Source: Treponema sp. (lineage in GTDB: Bacteria; Spirochaetota; Spirochaetia; Treponematales; Treponemataceae). Taken from it: DNA of 64,000 bases. The notes under the pieces are model-generated. The model was not told the DNA's origin. It did not search any database and saw only the letters and a program-made list of their open reading frames with translations. The position numbers and the translations under genes are program-made. The stretch is from assembly GCA_016281495.1 (NCBI GenBank), contig JAEEIU010000060.1, positions 45,467 to 109,466 on the forward strand, read 5' to 3'. The first letter of the stretch is position 1, and each line of letters begins with the position of its first letter. This document shows positions 55,760 to 63,688 of this stretch, piece by piece.

Positions 55760-56369
55760 TCAACTGCACAAATGGGAAGGCATAAATTTGAAAGGTTGAA
55801 AGATCGGTATATTTGTTAAGAAGCAGGGTTTTGACCCCACAATGCATAATCAGAAGATAAAGCCCGAATATCAGGCCAAACAAAAGCACTTCCTTAACCA
55901 TGTAGGAAACATAATCCCTTACGACATCGCCGGAAGATGGCAGCTGATTGAAATGACTGGAGAATTCGCCACGTCCCTTCCGCAGGACATCATACAGCTT
56001 TATTCCGATTCTTGCACCCAGCCATTTGTCTTCCACAAATTGAATGATGCCGTCATAGATATTGTGTTCCCTAAAAATCCAGATAATTAACGCACCGCCA
56101 TTTTTCACCGTCACAATGGCATTCACCAGAGACCACAACGTCACACCAATGAAAACCACCGATGCCACAAGCTCACTTTTCCATTCCCCGAACGGCGAGA
56201 AAATCACGACAAAAATTGCGGCATAAATCAGGGCAAGTTTTATTACAGAGCGAACAAAGGTGTGGAAAAACCGGTTCCGTAAAACATCACGGAGAACAGT
56301 TTTCCCGGACCGCAGGGAGTAATCAAGTGCCTTGGACAGGGCTGATCCTGTGAAATCTTGGAAGGACAT
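55740..56369 (-). CDS. Membrane protein of unknown function, probably 3'-truncated by an IS end
   Basis: 209 residues. Membrane segments are about 42-60 and 67-87, with another about 162-180. No family is recognised. The last seven codons (LITFFRA plus stop) are encoded by the 19-base repeat at 55741, which suggests that the original C-terminus was cut off by an insertion. It converges on nothing and lies 34 bases after the 56404 gene on the same strand. Confidence 0.65.
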   Translation of the reverse strand: MSFQDFTGSALSKALDYSLRSGKTVLRDVLRNRFFHTFVRSVIKLALIYAAIFVVIFSPFGEWKSELVASVVFIGVTLWSLVNAIVTVKNGGALIIWIFREHNIYDGIIQFVEDKWLGARIGIKLYDVLRKGRGEFSSHFNQLPSSGDVVRDYVSYMVKEVLLFGLIFGLYLLIMHCGVKTLLLNKYTDLSTFQIYAFPFVQLITFFRA

Positions 56370-56403
56370 GGATATACCCCCTACGTTTTATAAAATGGTT
56401 TTG

Positions 56404-57000
56404 TTACACAAGACCCATTGCCTGAAACACACGGTAGCAGTATTCCCAAGAAAAGCCCGCTGACGGATGATGGTAGACTGGTGTTGCGATTACGGCATGT
56501 CCATTGGCAAGTGTGTATGTTCCGGTGGGATTTGGGTAGCCGTCCACCACGACAGGCTTCCCGTTTGTCCAGTTAACGTCGGGGATTTTTGACCAGAGGC
56601 GCTTTCCCCACACAATAAGGTAATCCGGCTCAAGCTGATTCAAAACCTCAAAGAAAGGTTCCACAGCAGCTTCATAATCCTCTTTTGTACCTGCAATGCG
56701 GGCATCTCCCATCGGCACCTGCAGGAAGTTATAAAAGGCAAGTGAATCCCAAATCCTCTTAGAATCGCTTTCATCGGTAATCCGACCGACAAGAGCCCTT
56801 TCGAATTTCCGAAAGGTGTTCATCCACCCCTCGCTGACATCATGGTTCAGGTATTTTTGAAGCACGTCATAGGTTAGGTTTTCGTACACCTCGCTTTCAT
56901 CGCAATAGTGGCTTTCCCCAAGAGTGAGAATCCTTTTTTCGAAGATTCCTCCTGTGCTGTAGTTTGTGCCGACGTAGGGTCGGAAGGTGATGTTGGACAT
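56404..57000 (-). CDS. UDG-fold-like protein of unknown function
   Basis: 198 residues. ILTLGESHYC near residue 25, YNFLQVPM near residue 100, LEPDYLIVWGKRLWSKI near 128 and PVYHHPSAGFSW near 175 are laid out as in uracil-DNA-glycosylase-fold proteins, where the HPS motif is in the second active-site loop. Classical catalytic residues are not obvious, so activity is unknown. It follows the 97-residue gene by 12 bases. Confidence 0.6.
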   Translation of the reverse strand: MSNITFRPYVGTNYSTGGIFEKRILTLGESHYCDESEVYENLTYDVLQKYLNHDVSEGWMNTFRKFERALVGRITDESDSKRIWDSLAFYNFLQVPMGDARIAGTKEDYEAAVEPFFEVLNQLEPDYLIVWGKRLWSKIPDVNWTNGKPVVVDGYPNPTGTYTLANGHAVIATPVYHHPSAGFSWEYCYRVFQAMGLV

Positions 57001-57012
57001 TAAAAGGCTCCT

Positions 57013-57306
57013 TTAATCAAGACTTCTTAAAAGTTTTCTACATTCTGCTACAAAGTCATCTTTTTTAGGAGCTTTTGCTACACGTATTCCTTCTGGGTTC
57101 ATAAGTCTGATTTTTTTCCCAGATTTATGTCCTTGAAAAGTCCATCCGGCTTTTTCTACATAAATAAACCACTTATCATCATCATTTGTTTCTTTTTCTG
57201 TGTTACTCTTGAATTGTAAGTCCTCTATAAAGATTGTTTCATCTAAAAGAAGATCGATAATCTTTTCCAAGACTTTTCGTTCAGACAAATCACTTATATT
57301 ATCCAT
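57013..57306 (-). CDS. Small protein of unknown function
   Basis: 97 residues, acidic at the start and basic at the end. The piece WFIYVEKAGWTFQGHKSGKK contains several aromatic residues in a beta-strand-like pattern. I recognise no family. It is the third gene of a tightly spaced minus-strand group (three bases after the 252-residue gene). Confidence 0.65.
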   Translation of the reverse strand: MDNISDLSERKVLEKIIDLLLDETIFIEDLQFKSNTEKETNDDDKWFIYVEKAGWTFQGHKSGKKIRLMNPEGIRVAKAPKKDDFVAECRKLLRSLD

Positions 57307-57309
57307 ATC

Positions 57310-58068
57310 TCATTCCCCAAAATTGATTTCAATATCCCGAGTCGCCAAATGGTATGTCTTAAGGATTTTCTGATATTTCAAGTTCAAAGTTAATTTTGTT
57401 CCCTTGAAACCAAAAACTATATCTCGAATCTTATTAAACTCACTTGTCATTTCAATTGAAATTTTATTCGAATTAATCGGATTTTCATTTAGAGGATTTC
57501 GTTGATCTATCAATCCAGATATATGAACATCATGAATCAAACCTGTTTCTTCAGCTATTTCTTTTGCACGTTCATATGTTTGTTGAGAATAAGTACCAGA
57601 AAAAATATCTTCTCTTTCAAAATTCCAATCTTTTTTCTGATATTTTCCTTTTACAGATTTATAATTGGCTCCTCGTTCTTCATTTTTTGCATTTTTATGC
57701 TTTACATCAACATCTAATGTGCGAGATTCTTTTTCCTTGAATTTATCATGAGCTTTTGTTACAAAAGACTTTGCACCTAAATTTTGCAGAATCTCAGAAA
57801 TACACTGAGCTTTTGCATGGACAAAAAGGATTTCGGCATCTTCAAAATCAACGTATGTATTCTTAAGAAAAGGATTTTTAACAAGAACCGTTCCTTCTTT
57901 TAAGACTTTTATACCTGTAAGTTTAAGATTATATTTATGCATCAATTCTTCAAAATCTTCAACATAATACTTTTTGATACCAGTTGGTAAATTTGAGTTC
58001 TTGCTTTTCAAAAACTCTGCTTCAGAATTCCAACCTGTAATATAAATCACATCATTAATTCTTTCCAC
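57310..58068 (-). CDS. Protein of unknown function in accessory cassette
   Basis: 252 residues, Lys/Asn-rich and noticeably more AT-rich than its neighbours. No signal peptide or membrane segment. The middle (VDVKHKNAKNEERGANYKSV) is highly charged. The end, IRDIVFGFKGTKLTLNLKYQ, looks like a beta-rich domain. No family recognised. Three bases separate it from both neighbours, so the three genes form one operon. Confidence 0.65.
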   Translation of the reverse strand: MERINDVIYITGWNSEAEFLKSKNSNLPTGIKKYYVEDFEELMHKYNLKLTGIKVLKEGTVLVKNPFLKNTYVDFEDAEILFVHAKAQCISEILQNLGAKSFVTKAHDKFKEKESRTLDVDVKHKNAKNEERGANYKSVKGKYQKKDWNFEREDIFSGTYSQQTYERAKEIAEETGLIHDVHISGLIDQRNPLNENPINSNKISIEMTSEFNKIRDIVFGFKGTKLTLNLKYQKILKTYHLATRDIEINFGE

Positions 58069-58071
58069 AGC

Positions 58072-58470
58072 CTATTCTCCATAATACCCATATTTTTCAG
58101 ATAGTTCCTGTAATTTGTTTAAGAGACCTGCATTATGAACCCAGCCTACATAACCTCCAAAAATAAATTTACCGTCCTTGTCAGAGATGAATACATGTTC
58201 AAAACGTGCGGGATTTTGATAGCGGGATACAACAGTTCCGTCTTTTAACTTAAATATAGGGACAGAATCTTTTAGATCTCTTGAACTTGCTGGTGTCATA
58301 CCTTTTACACGCGACAACTCATTTATAATTTTTGCCGCATCGGAAGAAAATACATACGTTTTCTCACCATCCGCCATTCTGTTACCAATTTTCTCCGAAA
58401 TATCACTAGGTATGAATTTCTGAGCCAACTCTGATACAGTATCAATGCTTTTACCAACTAATTCCTGCAT
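58072..58470 (-). CDS. Protein of unknown function, first gene of the accessory cassette
   Basis: 132 residues. The N-terminal half is helical (VGKSIDTVSELAQKFIPSDI). The C-terminal half reads as strands (GTVVSRYQNPARFEHVFISD, GKFIFGGYVGWVHNAG). I recognise no domain. Ribosome site GGAGG. The promoter region is shared with the divergent XRE gene (gap 58471-58636). Confidence 0.65.
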   Translation of the reverse strand: MQELVGKSIDTVSELAQKFIPSDISEKIGNRMADGEKTYVFSSDAAKIINELSRVKGMTPASSRDLKDSVPIFKLKDGTVVSRYQNPARFEHVFISDKDGKFIFGGYVGWVHNAGLLNKLQELSEKYGYYGE

Positions 58471-58572
58471 TATTAAATCCTCCTATCTCAACATGAATAG
58501 TTTTTATTATTTCTATTTAGAGTGTGCAATACGGAAACCTACTTTCCAGCTTTTTTTATATAATTACGCATA

Positions 58573-58627
58573 TTGCAATATTATACTACGCACTTAGCAA
58601 AGTGTCAAATTCGCAGTTTGCGTATAG
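58573..58627. promoter_or_regulatory. Candidate operator region between the cassette and its XRE regulator
   Basis: Contains TACGCAC and TTTGCGTA as an inverted pair with further GCAAAG/TTCGCA-like pieces, just upstream of the XRE start. A -10-like TATAGA (58623-58628) ends eight bases before the ATG. Confidence 0.35.
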
Positions 58628-58636
58628 AATTAAGCT

Positions 58637-58987
58637 ATGAACGCAGTGGAATTACAGGAATTGTTTTCCTCAAACTTAAAGGAGCTTCGCGGGCAAGCCA
58701 ACCTGAGCCAAATGAAGCTGGCAGAAAAGGCAGATCTTTCTGTTGGATATATCTGCGATTTGGAAAGTGGCAGACGTTGGGGTACACCGGAGACATTTTC
58801 CAAACTTGCCGTTGCTTTGGATGTAAGTCCATTTGAATTACTGCTCCCAAAAGAAATGGAAGTTTCCGCTTCAGACATTCAATTCCGCCGTAATTTTGCT
58901 TCAAAAGTAAACAAGGCAATGCAAAAGAATCTGCGCACAGCTTTGGATGATGCGGTATCAAAAGCTATGACAGATTCCGCAAATTAA
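58637..58987 (+). CDS. XRE-family transcriptional regulator
   Basis: 116 residues. The helix-turn-helix (about residues 12-70) is RGQANLSQMKLAEKADLSVG followed by YICDLESGRRWGTPETF and SKLAVALDVSPFELL. The tail is a short helix. Size and divergent position resemble cassette-control regulators. No ribosome site is evident before the ATG. It most likely regulates the three genes on the opposite strand. Confidence 0.85.
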   Translation: MNAVELQELFSSNLKELRGQANLSQMKLAEKADLSVGYICDLESGRRWGTPETFSKLAVALDVSPFELLLPKEMEVSASDIQFRRNFASKVNKAMQKNLRTALDDAVSKAMTDSAN

Positions 58988-58990
58988 TCC

Positions 58991-59497
58991 CTATTCACTC
59001 TTAATCATCATCTTCAGGAAGGGTTCTAGGGCGCTGGCCATCATTTTGCTGTCGTAGATGTAGTTGTCGTAGGTGAATGTCTTGGTCATTCCTGTGCTTG
59101 CCTGCAAAACTTCAAGCTCATAAACAATGGCATACCCATCCTCCGGGGAAAACATGATGGTGACGAAAATGTCTGCGATCTTGTTTATCTGTCCTTCTAT
59201 GCCGGCTTTGTTGGCCACCGTCTTAAGCTCGTAGGCGAAAATGGCCGCTTCAAATTCAGGCATCACCTTGTAGCCAGTCAGTACGCCAAAGGTTCCGCCC
59301 GTTTTTACATCTTCTTTTGTAATAAGGTTTGCTTCATCAAATATTTCCCCGGCCGTCATATAGGCAAAGGGACTTGAATAAGACAAACCGTCGAGCATGC
59401 AACTCTGCCAGCTGGAAGGCAAATCTTTTTTTACTGATTCCGCATAGCCAAAAGAAAGCAACGCCGCCAATGTGAATAAAACAAAAATCTTCTTCAT
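58991..59497 (-). CDS. Secreted protein of unknown function
   Basis: 168 residues. A clean Sec signal peptide (MKKIFVLFTLAALLSFGYA) is followed by a mature domain of about 148 residues with no family that I recognise. ATG 59497 is supported by GGAGG at the right distance; the frame is open 39 codons further, but that part is not signal-like. The promoter carries the shared CTAACA/TGTTAG motif (59519-59551). Confidence 0.75.
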   Translation of the reverse strand: MKKIFVLFTLAALLSFGYAESVKKDLPSSWQSCMLDGLSYSSPFAYMTAGEIFDEANLITKEDVKTGGTFGVLTGYKVMPEFEAAIFAYELKTVANKAGIEGQINKIADIFVTIMFSPEDGYAIVYELEVLQASTGMTKTFTYDNYIYDSKMMASALEPFLKMMIKSE

Positions 59498-59518
59498 AAA
59501 GAATCCTCCATGTTTTTG

Positions 59519-59551
59519 ATTATAACAGTCAGGTCTAACAAATTCTGTTAG
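59519..59551 (-). promoter_or_regulatory. Shared promoter motif, copy 2 (secreted protein gene)
   Basis: On the minus strand CTAACA, five bases, TGTTAG (a perfect inverted repeat), ten bases, then TATAAT (59519-59524). Confidence 0.6.
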
Positions 59552-59588
59552 AGTGAAAAAAATTATTGAATAAAGTATTTTGAAAAGT

Positions 59589-60764
59589 TCATGCTTCTTC
59601 GTCTTCAAAATCAAAGTAAAGTGTGGCTCCTACGTGGAAATTTCTAGGACGGAGGTTTATGAACTGCCGTTTGCTTAGATTGCAATGATCCCACAGCTGA
59701 TGGAAAGAATAGCACAGATAATGGTCAGTAAATGGAGGAACAGCATAACATTCTATCCAATTGAAAACAAGTTTTTCATTGCTTTTGAAATCTTCTACGT
59801 CTAAACTTTGGCTTATTGTTTCTTCAATGAGTATTTCAATTATTTTTTCCTTTTGGGTTTTTATCCCCAAGAAATGCCGCGGTAAATGATGATGATTGTA
59901 TACTAAGGTTGAACCTACTGTTTCTAATTCCTTGAAAACTCCACATCCCTGTCTTTTGAGTTCGGCAAAGTCTTGTTCAATTTTCCTGACAAGGCTTTCT
60001 TCTTCTAATTCCAATTTCAAAAGGGTTTTTGCAAAATGAAGTTCCCGAGTTTTTCCAAATAAAAATGGACCATACAAATATCTTTTTTTCAAATACTTCA
60101 AAATTGGATTCGTTTCTTTTTCAAGAAGTTCATAAGAGTGACAACGTCCGTCTTCCAAGCTGTTTCTGTCTTTACATGTAATGTTCTTTGGCAGGGTTTT
60201 CTTTCCTATTTCGACACTTACATGCATATAAAAATCGTTGGGATTTAATTTTTTAATCACTTCGTCTGGAAGTGTGTGCCATGTGGTATGAAAACCTTCA
60301 TCATTTGGTTTTTCAGAAAAAACAAAATTGAACATCGGACAGCAGAAATAAAATCCAATACCTTCTGGAAATGCAAACTGATAGTTATTCCATAAATCAA
60401 GAGCCTTCATTTTTGACGGCATCTTTTTACCATAAGTTGTAGAAAGCTCCCAATCACATTCTGCAAATTCAAAATCCTCTCCATTGGCAAGCTTGAACTT
60501 TTGATCCTCTGGAGCATCATAGCAGATTGTTGCAGTTATTTCATAGTCTTTGTAATACTTCTTTCCTTGAGAAATAAAAGTATCCAGTATGTTTTTCAAA
60601 TCGAATACACGATAGTATGCGTCGAACATGAGTTTGTACAATCGGGCATTAATGGCCTGAACATTGTTAAAGGGTGAATTCAAATCTAAAGGAAATGAGT
60701 TCTTTTTGCTTTTCTTGCTAACAGGGGGATTATAAGTCTTTGGAACAATCTTGATCTTTCTCAT
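59589..60764 (-). CDS. Protein of unknown function
   Basis: 391 residues, cytoplasmic by sequence. Many aromatic and Lys residues; motifs such as LWNNYQFAFPEGIGFYFCCP and NHHHLPRHFLG are distinctive but unfamiliar. No signal peptide. Ribosome site GAGAGG. The promoter carries the third copy of the shared motif (60788-60820), so it is likely coregulated with the secreted protein gene and the WYL regulator. Confidence 0.7.
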   Translation of the reverse strand: MRKIKIVPKTYNPPVSKKSKKNSFPLDLNSPFNNVQAINARLYKLMFDAYYRVFDLKNILDTFISQGKKYYKDYEITATICYDAPEDQKFKLANGEDFEFAECDWELSTTYGKKMPSKMKALDLWNNYQFAFPEGIGFYFCCPMFNFVFSEKPNDEGFHTTWHTLPDEVIKKLNPNDFYMHVSVEIGKKTLPKNITCKDRNSLEDGRCHSYELLEKETNPILKYLKKRYLYGPFLFGKTRELHFAKTLLKLELEEESLVRKIEQDFAELKRQGCGVFKELETVGSTLVYNHHHLPRHFLGIKTQKEKIIEILIEETISQSLDVEDFKSNEKLVFNWIECYAVPPFTDHYLCYSFHQLWDHCNLSKRQFINLRPRNFHVGATLYFDFEDEEA

Positions 60765-60787
60765 AATATCTACCTCTCATATAATTG

Positions 60788-60820
60788 AGTATAACAATGC
60801 AGGCTAACATTTCATGATAG
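60788..60820 (-). promoter_or_regulatory. Shared promoter motif, copy 3
   Basis: On the minus strand CTATCA, five bases, TGTTAG, ten bases, then TATACT (60788-60793). Confidence 0.6.
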
Positions 60821-60914
60821 AGTGAGAGAATTGTTTTATTTTATGTGGGAATCTAAATACAAAAGCTTGAATTGTAAGTAGAAACAGCCGGTTTTCCTGT
60901 GCTATACTGTTGGC

Positions 60915-62276
60915 ATGAGTTATGATAAGAACAAATGTGCGATGACCCCTCCGATGGGATGGAACAGCTATGACTATTACAATACGATGGTGAACGAGAG
61001 TCAGGTTAGGGCTAATGCTGACTATATGGCAAAGAACCTTAAGCAGCATGGATGGGAATATGTTGTCATTGACATTCAATGGTCGGATGCTAACGCCGGT
61101 ACGCGGAAGGACGTTCAGTATATTCCCTTCAGTCGGTTTTGCATTGATGAATGGTCGCGTCAGATTCCGGCTCCAAACAGGTTCCCTTCAAGTGCGGATA
61201 ATAAGGGCTTTGCTCCCCTTGCAAAATACATTCATTCGTTTGGCTTGAAATTCGGAATCCACATTATGCGGGGAATTCCACGGTTTGCCTGTCACGAGCA
61301 CCTTCCGATAAAGACTCACGATGGTCGGAAAATCACGGCGGACATGATTGCAAATCCGGCTTCTGTCAGCAAGTGGAACCCGGACATGTACGGTGTGGAT
61401 TACAGGGCGGATGGGGCACAGGATTACTATGATTCGATTTTTGAGCTCTATGCTTCATGGGGCGTGGATTTTGTAAAGGTTGACGACATCTGCAATACCA
61501 ACATGTACCCCAACAATCCGTATTCTGCGGAAAAAGAAATAGAGATGATTCAAAAGGCCATAGAGAATTGTGGCCGTCCCATGGTGTTGAGTCTGTCTCC
61601 AGGACCTGCGGTTATCGAAAAGGCCTGGCATCTGGAAAAGTATGCGAACATGTGGCGCATCACGGATGACTTCTGGGATTCCTGGGAGCTGCTCAAGGCA
61701 ATGTTTGAGCGCTGTGAGGTGTGGCAGAATCATGTTGGACCCGGTTGCTGGCCGGACTGTGACATGCTTCCTCTGGGAAAGGTGGGGGCATGCTTTGAAT
61801 GCTATGGAACAAGGGAACACACGACAAACCTTACCAAAGACGAACAGCGTACGATGATGAACCTGTGGTGCATTTTCCGTTCTCCCCTGATGATTGGGGC
61901 TGAGCTTACAAAGCTGGATGATTTTACACGTGAGCTCTTGACGAATGACGAGGTGCTTTCCCTGACGAAAAACGAGGTACAGGCAAGGCTTGTGTCTCGG
62001 TCGGAAGAGAGTGCAATTTGGGCAACGGTTTCCGATGATTCTACAGGTACAGTTGATTTTTATGCCGCATTATTCAATTTGAGTGATGAAAGCCAAAGTG
62101 TGTCTGTAAAAGTGGAAGAAGTGCTTAAAACGTTGGGATTGGCAAATTCTAGGGGTACAGATTTTACAGTACGTGATTTATGGCTCCACAAGGAAACTGT
62201 CACCATAAAAAGCGACGGCACATTATCGGAGGAACTTGGGGCGCATGCGTCTGTCCTCTTTAGGGTAAGTGAATAG
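60915..62276 (+). CDS. Glycoside hydrolase family 27 alpha-galactosidase
   Basis: Removes alpha-linked galactose from oligosaccharides or galactomannan. 453 residues without a signal peptide, so probably cytoplasmic. The start TPPMGWNSYDYYN is the family hallmark. The nucleophile Asp is in DFVKVDDIC near residue 190, and the acid/base Asp is in WRITDDFWDSW near residue 250. PGCWPDCDMLPLG follows. A -10-like TATACT lies six bases before the ATG and there is no ribosome site. Confidence 0.92.
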   Translation: MSYDKNKCAMTPPMGWNSYDYYNTMVNESQVRANADYMAKNLKQHGWEYVVIDIQWSDANAGTRKDVQYIPFSRFCIDEWSRQIPAPNRFPSSADNKGFAPLAKYIHSFGLKFGIHIMRGIPRFACHEHLPIKTHDGRKITADMIANPASVSKWNPDMYGVDYRADGAQDYYDSIFELYASWGVDFVKVDDICNTNMYPNNPYSAEKEIEMIQKAIENCGRPMVLSLSPGPAVIEKAWHLEKYANMWRITDDFWDSWELLKAMFERCEVWQNHVGPGCWPDCDMLPLGKVGACFECYGTREHTTNLTKDEQRTMMNLWCIFRSPLMIGAELTKLDDFTRELLTNDEVLSLTKNEVQARLVSRSEESAIWATVSDDSTGTVDFYAALFNLSDESQSVSVKVEEVLKTLGLANSRGTDFTVRDLWLHKETVTIKSDGTLSEELGAHASVLFRVSE

Positions 62277-62296
62277 ATTAACAAGGCGGTTGTAGA

Positions 62297-62761
62297 ATGA
62301 CGGAAAATGAAGCGATGCAGAATGCGATTCAAGAGGCCTATGACGGAATAAATGCGGGAGACGGCGGACCTTTTGGCGCGGTGGTTGTAAAGGACGGAAA
62401 TATTGTCGGACGGGGCCACAACAGGGTGATTAAGAATCAGGATCCGACATGCCACGGAGAGATGGAGGCAATTCGCGATGCCTGCAGGAACCTTGGGACC
62501 TTTGATTTAAGCGGCTGTGAGATTTACACGACCTCCGAGCCATGCCCCATGTGCCTTGGTGCAATCCTCTGGGCGAACATAAACAGAGTTTACCAGGGCT
62601 GCAATATTCAAGATGCAGAGGCCATAGGCTTCCGAGATAAAAGATTCTATGACCATCTGCAGGGAAATTCCAGCTTGTTGACGGTGACAGAATTGAACCG
62701 TACAGGCTGCAAGGAACTTTTTAACGACTACAAAAACCTTGAGGATAAAAAGGAATATTAG
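62297..62761 (+). CDS. Cytidine/deoxycytidylate deaminase-fold enzyme, guanine deaminase-like
   Basis: 154 residues. The zinc motifs are HGEMEA (His and catalytic Glu) and PCPMC (two Cys). GINAGDGGPFGAVVVKDG and the QDPTCHGEM layout match the bacterial GuaD/nucleoside deaminase branch rather than TadA. It likely deaminates guanine to xanthine. Ribosome site AAGGCGG; it starts 20 bases after the GH27 gene and may be co-transcribed. Confidence 0.88.
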   Translation: MTENEAMQNAIQEAYDGINAGDGGPFGAVVVKDGNIVGRGHNRVIKNQDPTCHGEMEAIRDACRNLGTFDLSGCEIYTTSEPCPMCLGAILWANINRVYQGCNIQDAEAIGFRDKRFYDHLQGNSSLLTVTELNRTGCKELFNDYKNLEDKKEY

Positions 62762-62769
62762 CCTTAGAT

Positions 62770-63465
62770 TCAGCTGTTTTCCTTTACCGTAATCCTTCGG
62801 GCAATGTAGACGAATGGTGTGTCCAAAAGGCTTGTTGCGACGTAAATCACATAGCAAGAGCCGGTAATCGCCACAAGTTCCCTAAAGTTGTAGATTCCCC
62901 AGAAAGCGCCGAAATTGAAGAGCACGATGTTTACGAACTGGGATATCAGTGTTGAAAAATTGTTGCGGAACCAGAGCATCTTTGTATGGCTGCCCGTTTT
63001 CTTTTCCGTAAGGTTCCACCAGGCATGGTACAGGAAAACGTCTACGGATTCAGAGATGACATAGGCAATCAGGCTGGAAAGAAGCATTCGGGGTGTATTT
63101 GAAAAAAGTCCGCGTACGAATTCATTTGACCAGTCGCCTTCCGCCGGGATGTAGTGGACCCACAAGAACGAAAGGAGAATAAAACTCAAGCTGGTGAAGA
63201 TTCCGGCAAGGACACCTTTTGTCGCATCTTTTTTTCCGTAAAGCTCGCTCAGAATATCGGTGCAGAGGAAGGTCGCCGCAAAGAGGGTGTTGCCCAGAGT
63301 CTGATCCATTCCGAAAGCGCGTACCAAAATCGTAACCTCAATGTTGGCAAGAACCGTACAGATTCCAATCCACGCAAAGAGACCGCCTTTCCCGAAAACT
63401 TTCAGAAAAAGAATTGCTCCACCAAACGAAAGTAAAAGTGTGATGATTAAAAAAAGTTCATTCAT
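62770..63465 (-). CDS. Queuosine-precursor transporter (YhhQ/VUT family)
   Basis: 231 residues with about six membrane helices. The family core is NTLFAATFLCTDILSELYGK, then SLIAYVISESVDVFLYHAWW and ISQFVNIVLFNFGAFWGI. It imports preQ1, preQ0 or queuine for queuosine modification of tRNA. I start it at ATG 63465, which has AGGAGG upstream; the open frame extends 105 codons further without family resemblance. No preQ1 riboswitch is visible in the leader. Confidence 0.9.
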   Translation of the reverse strand: MNELFLIITLLLSFGGAILFLKVFGKGGLFAWIGICTVLANIEVTILVRAFGMDQTLGNTLFAATFLCTDILSELYGKKDATKGVLAGIFTSLSFILLSFLWVHYIPAEGDWSNEFVRGLFSNTPRMLLSSLIAYVISESVDVFLYHAWWNLTEKKTGSHTKMLWFRNNFSTLISQFVNIVLFNFGAFWGIYNFRELVAITGSCYVIYVATSLLDTPFVYIARRITVKENS

Positions 63466-63636
63466 TTGAAACCTCCTGACAGAGAGATTCCATATCGTAA
63501 AAACGTTGACCTGGTTTTGTTTAACGACAGGAAGGACTTCGAACTGTCTTTTGAATGTAGGGGAAAGATACAACATTTTCTTGTTTTGTGCAATCGGCCC
63601 CGGGTTGATGCCTGTGGTGTGCAGGGGGTGTTTTTG

Positions 63637-63666
63637 TTGAAAATACGACTTTGTTTGTGTTATACT
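63637..63666 (+). promoter_or_regulatory. Candidate hsdM promoter
   Basis: TTGAAA (63637-63642), an 18-base spacer and TATACT (63661-63666), 22 bases before the ATG. The rest of the 63466-63688 gap shows nothing else. Confidence 0.6.
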
Positions 63667-63688
63667 TGAAGAAGATTGGAGAACCACA

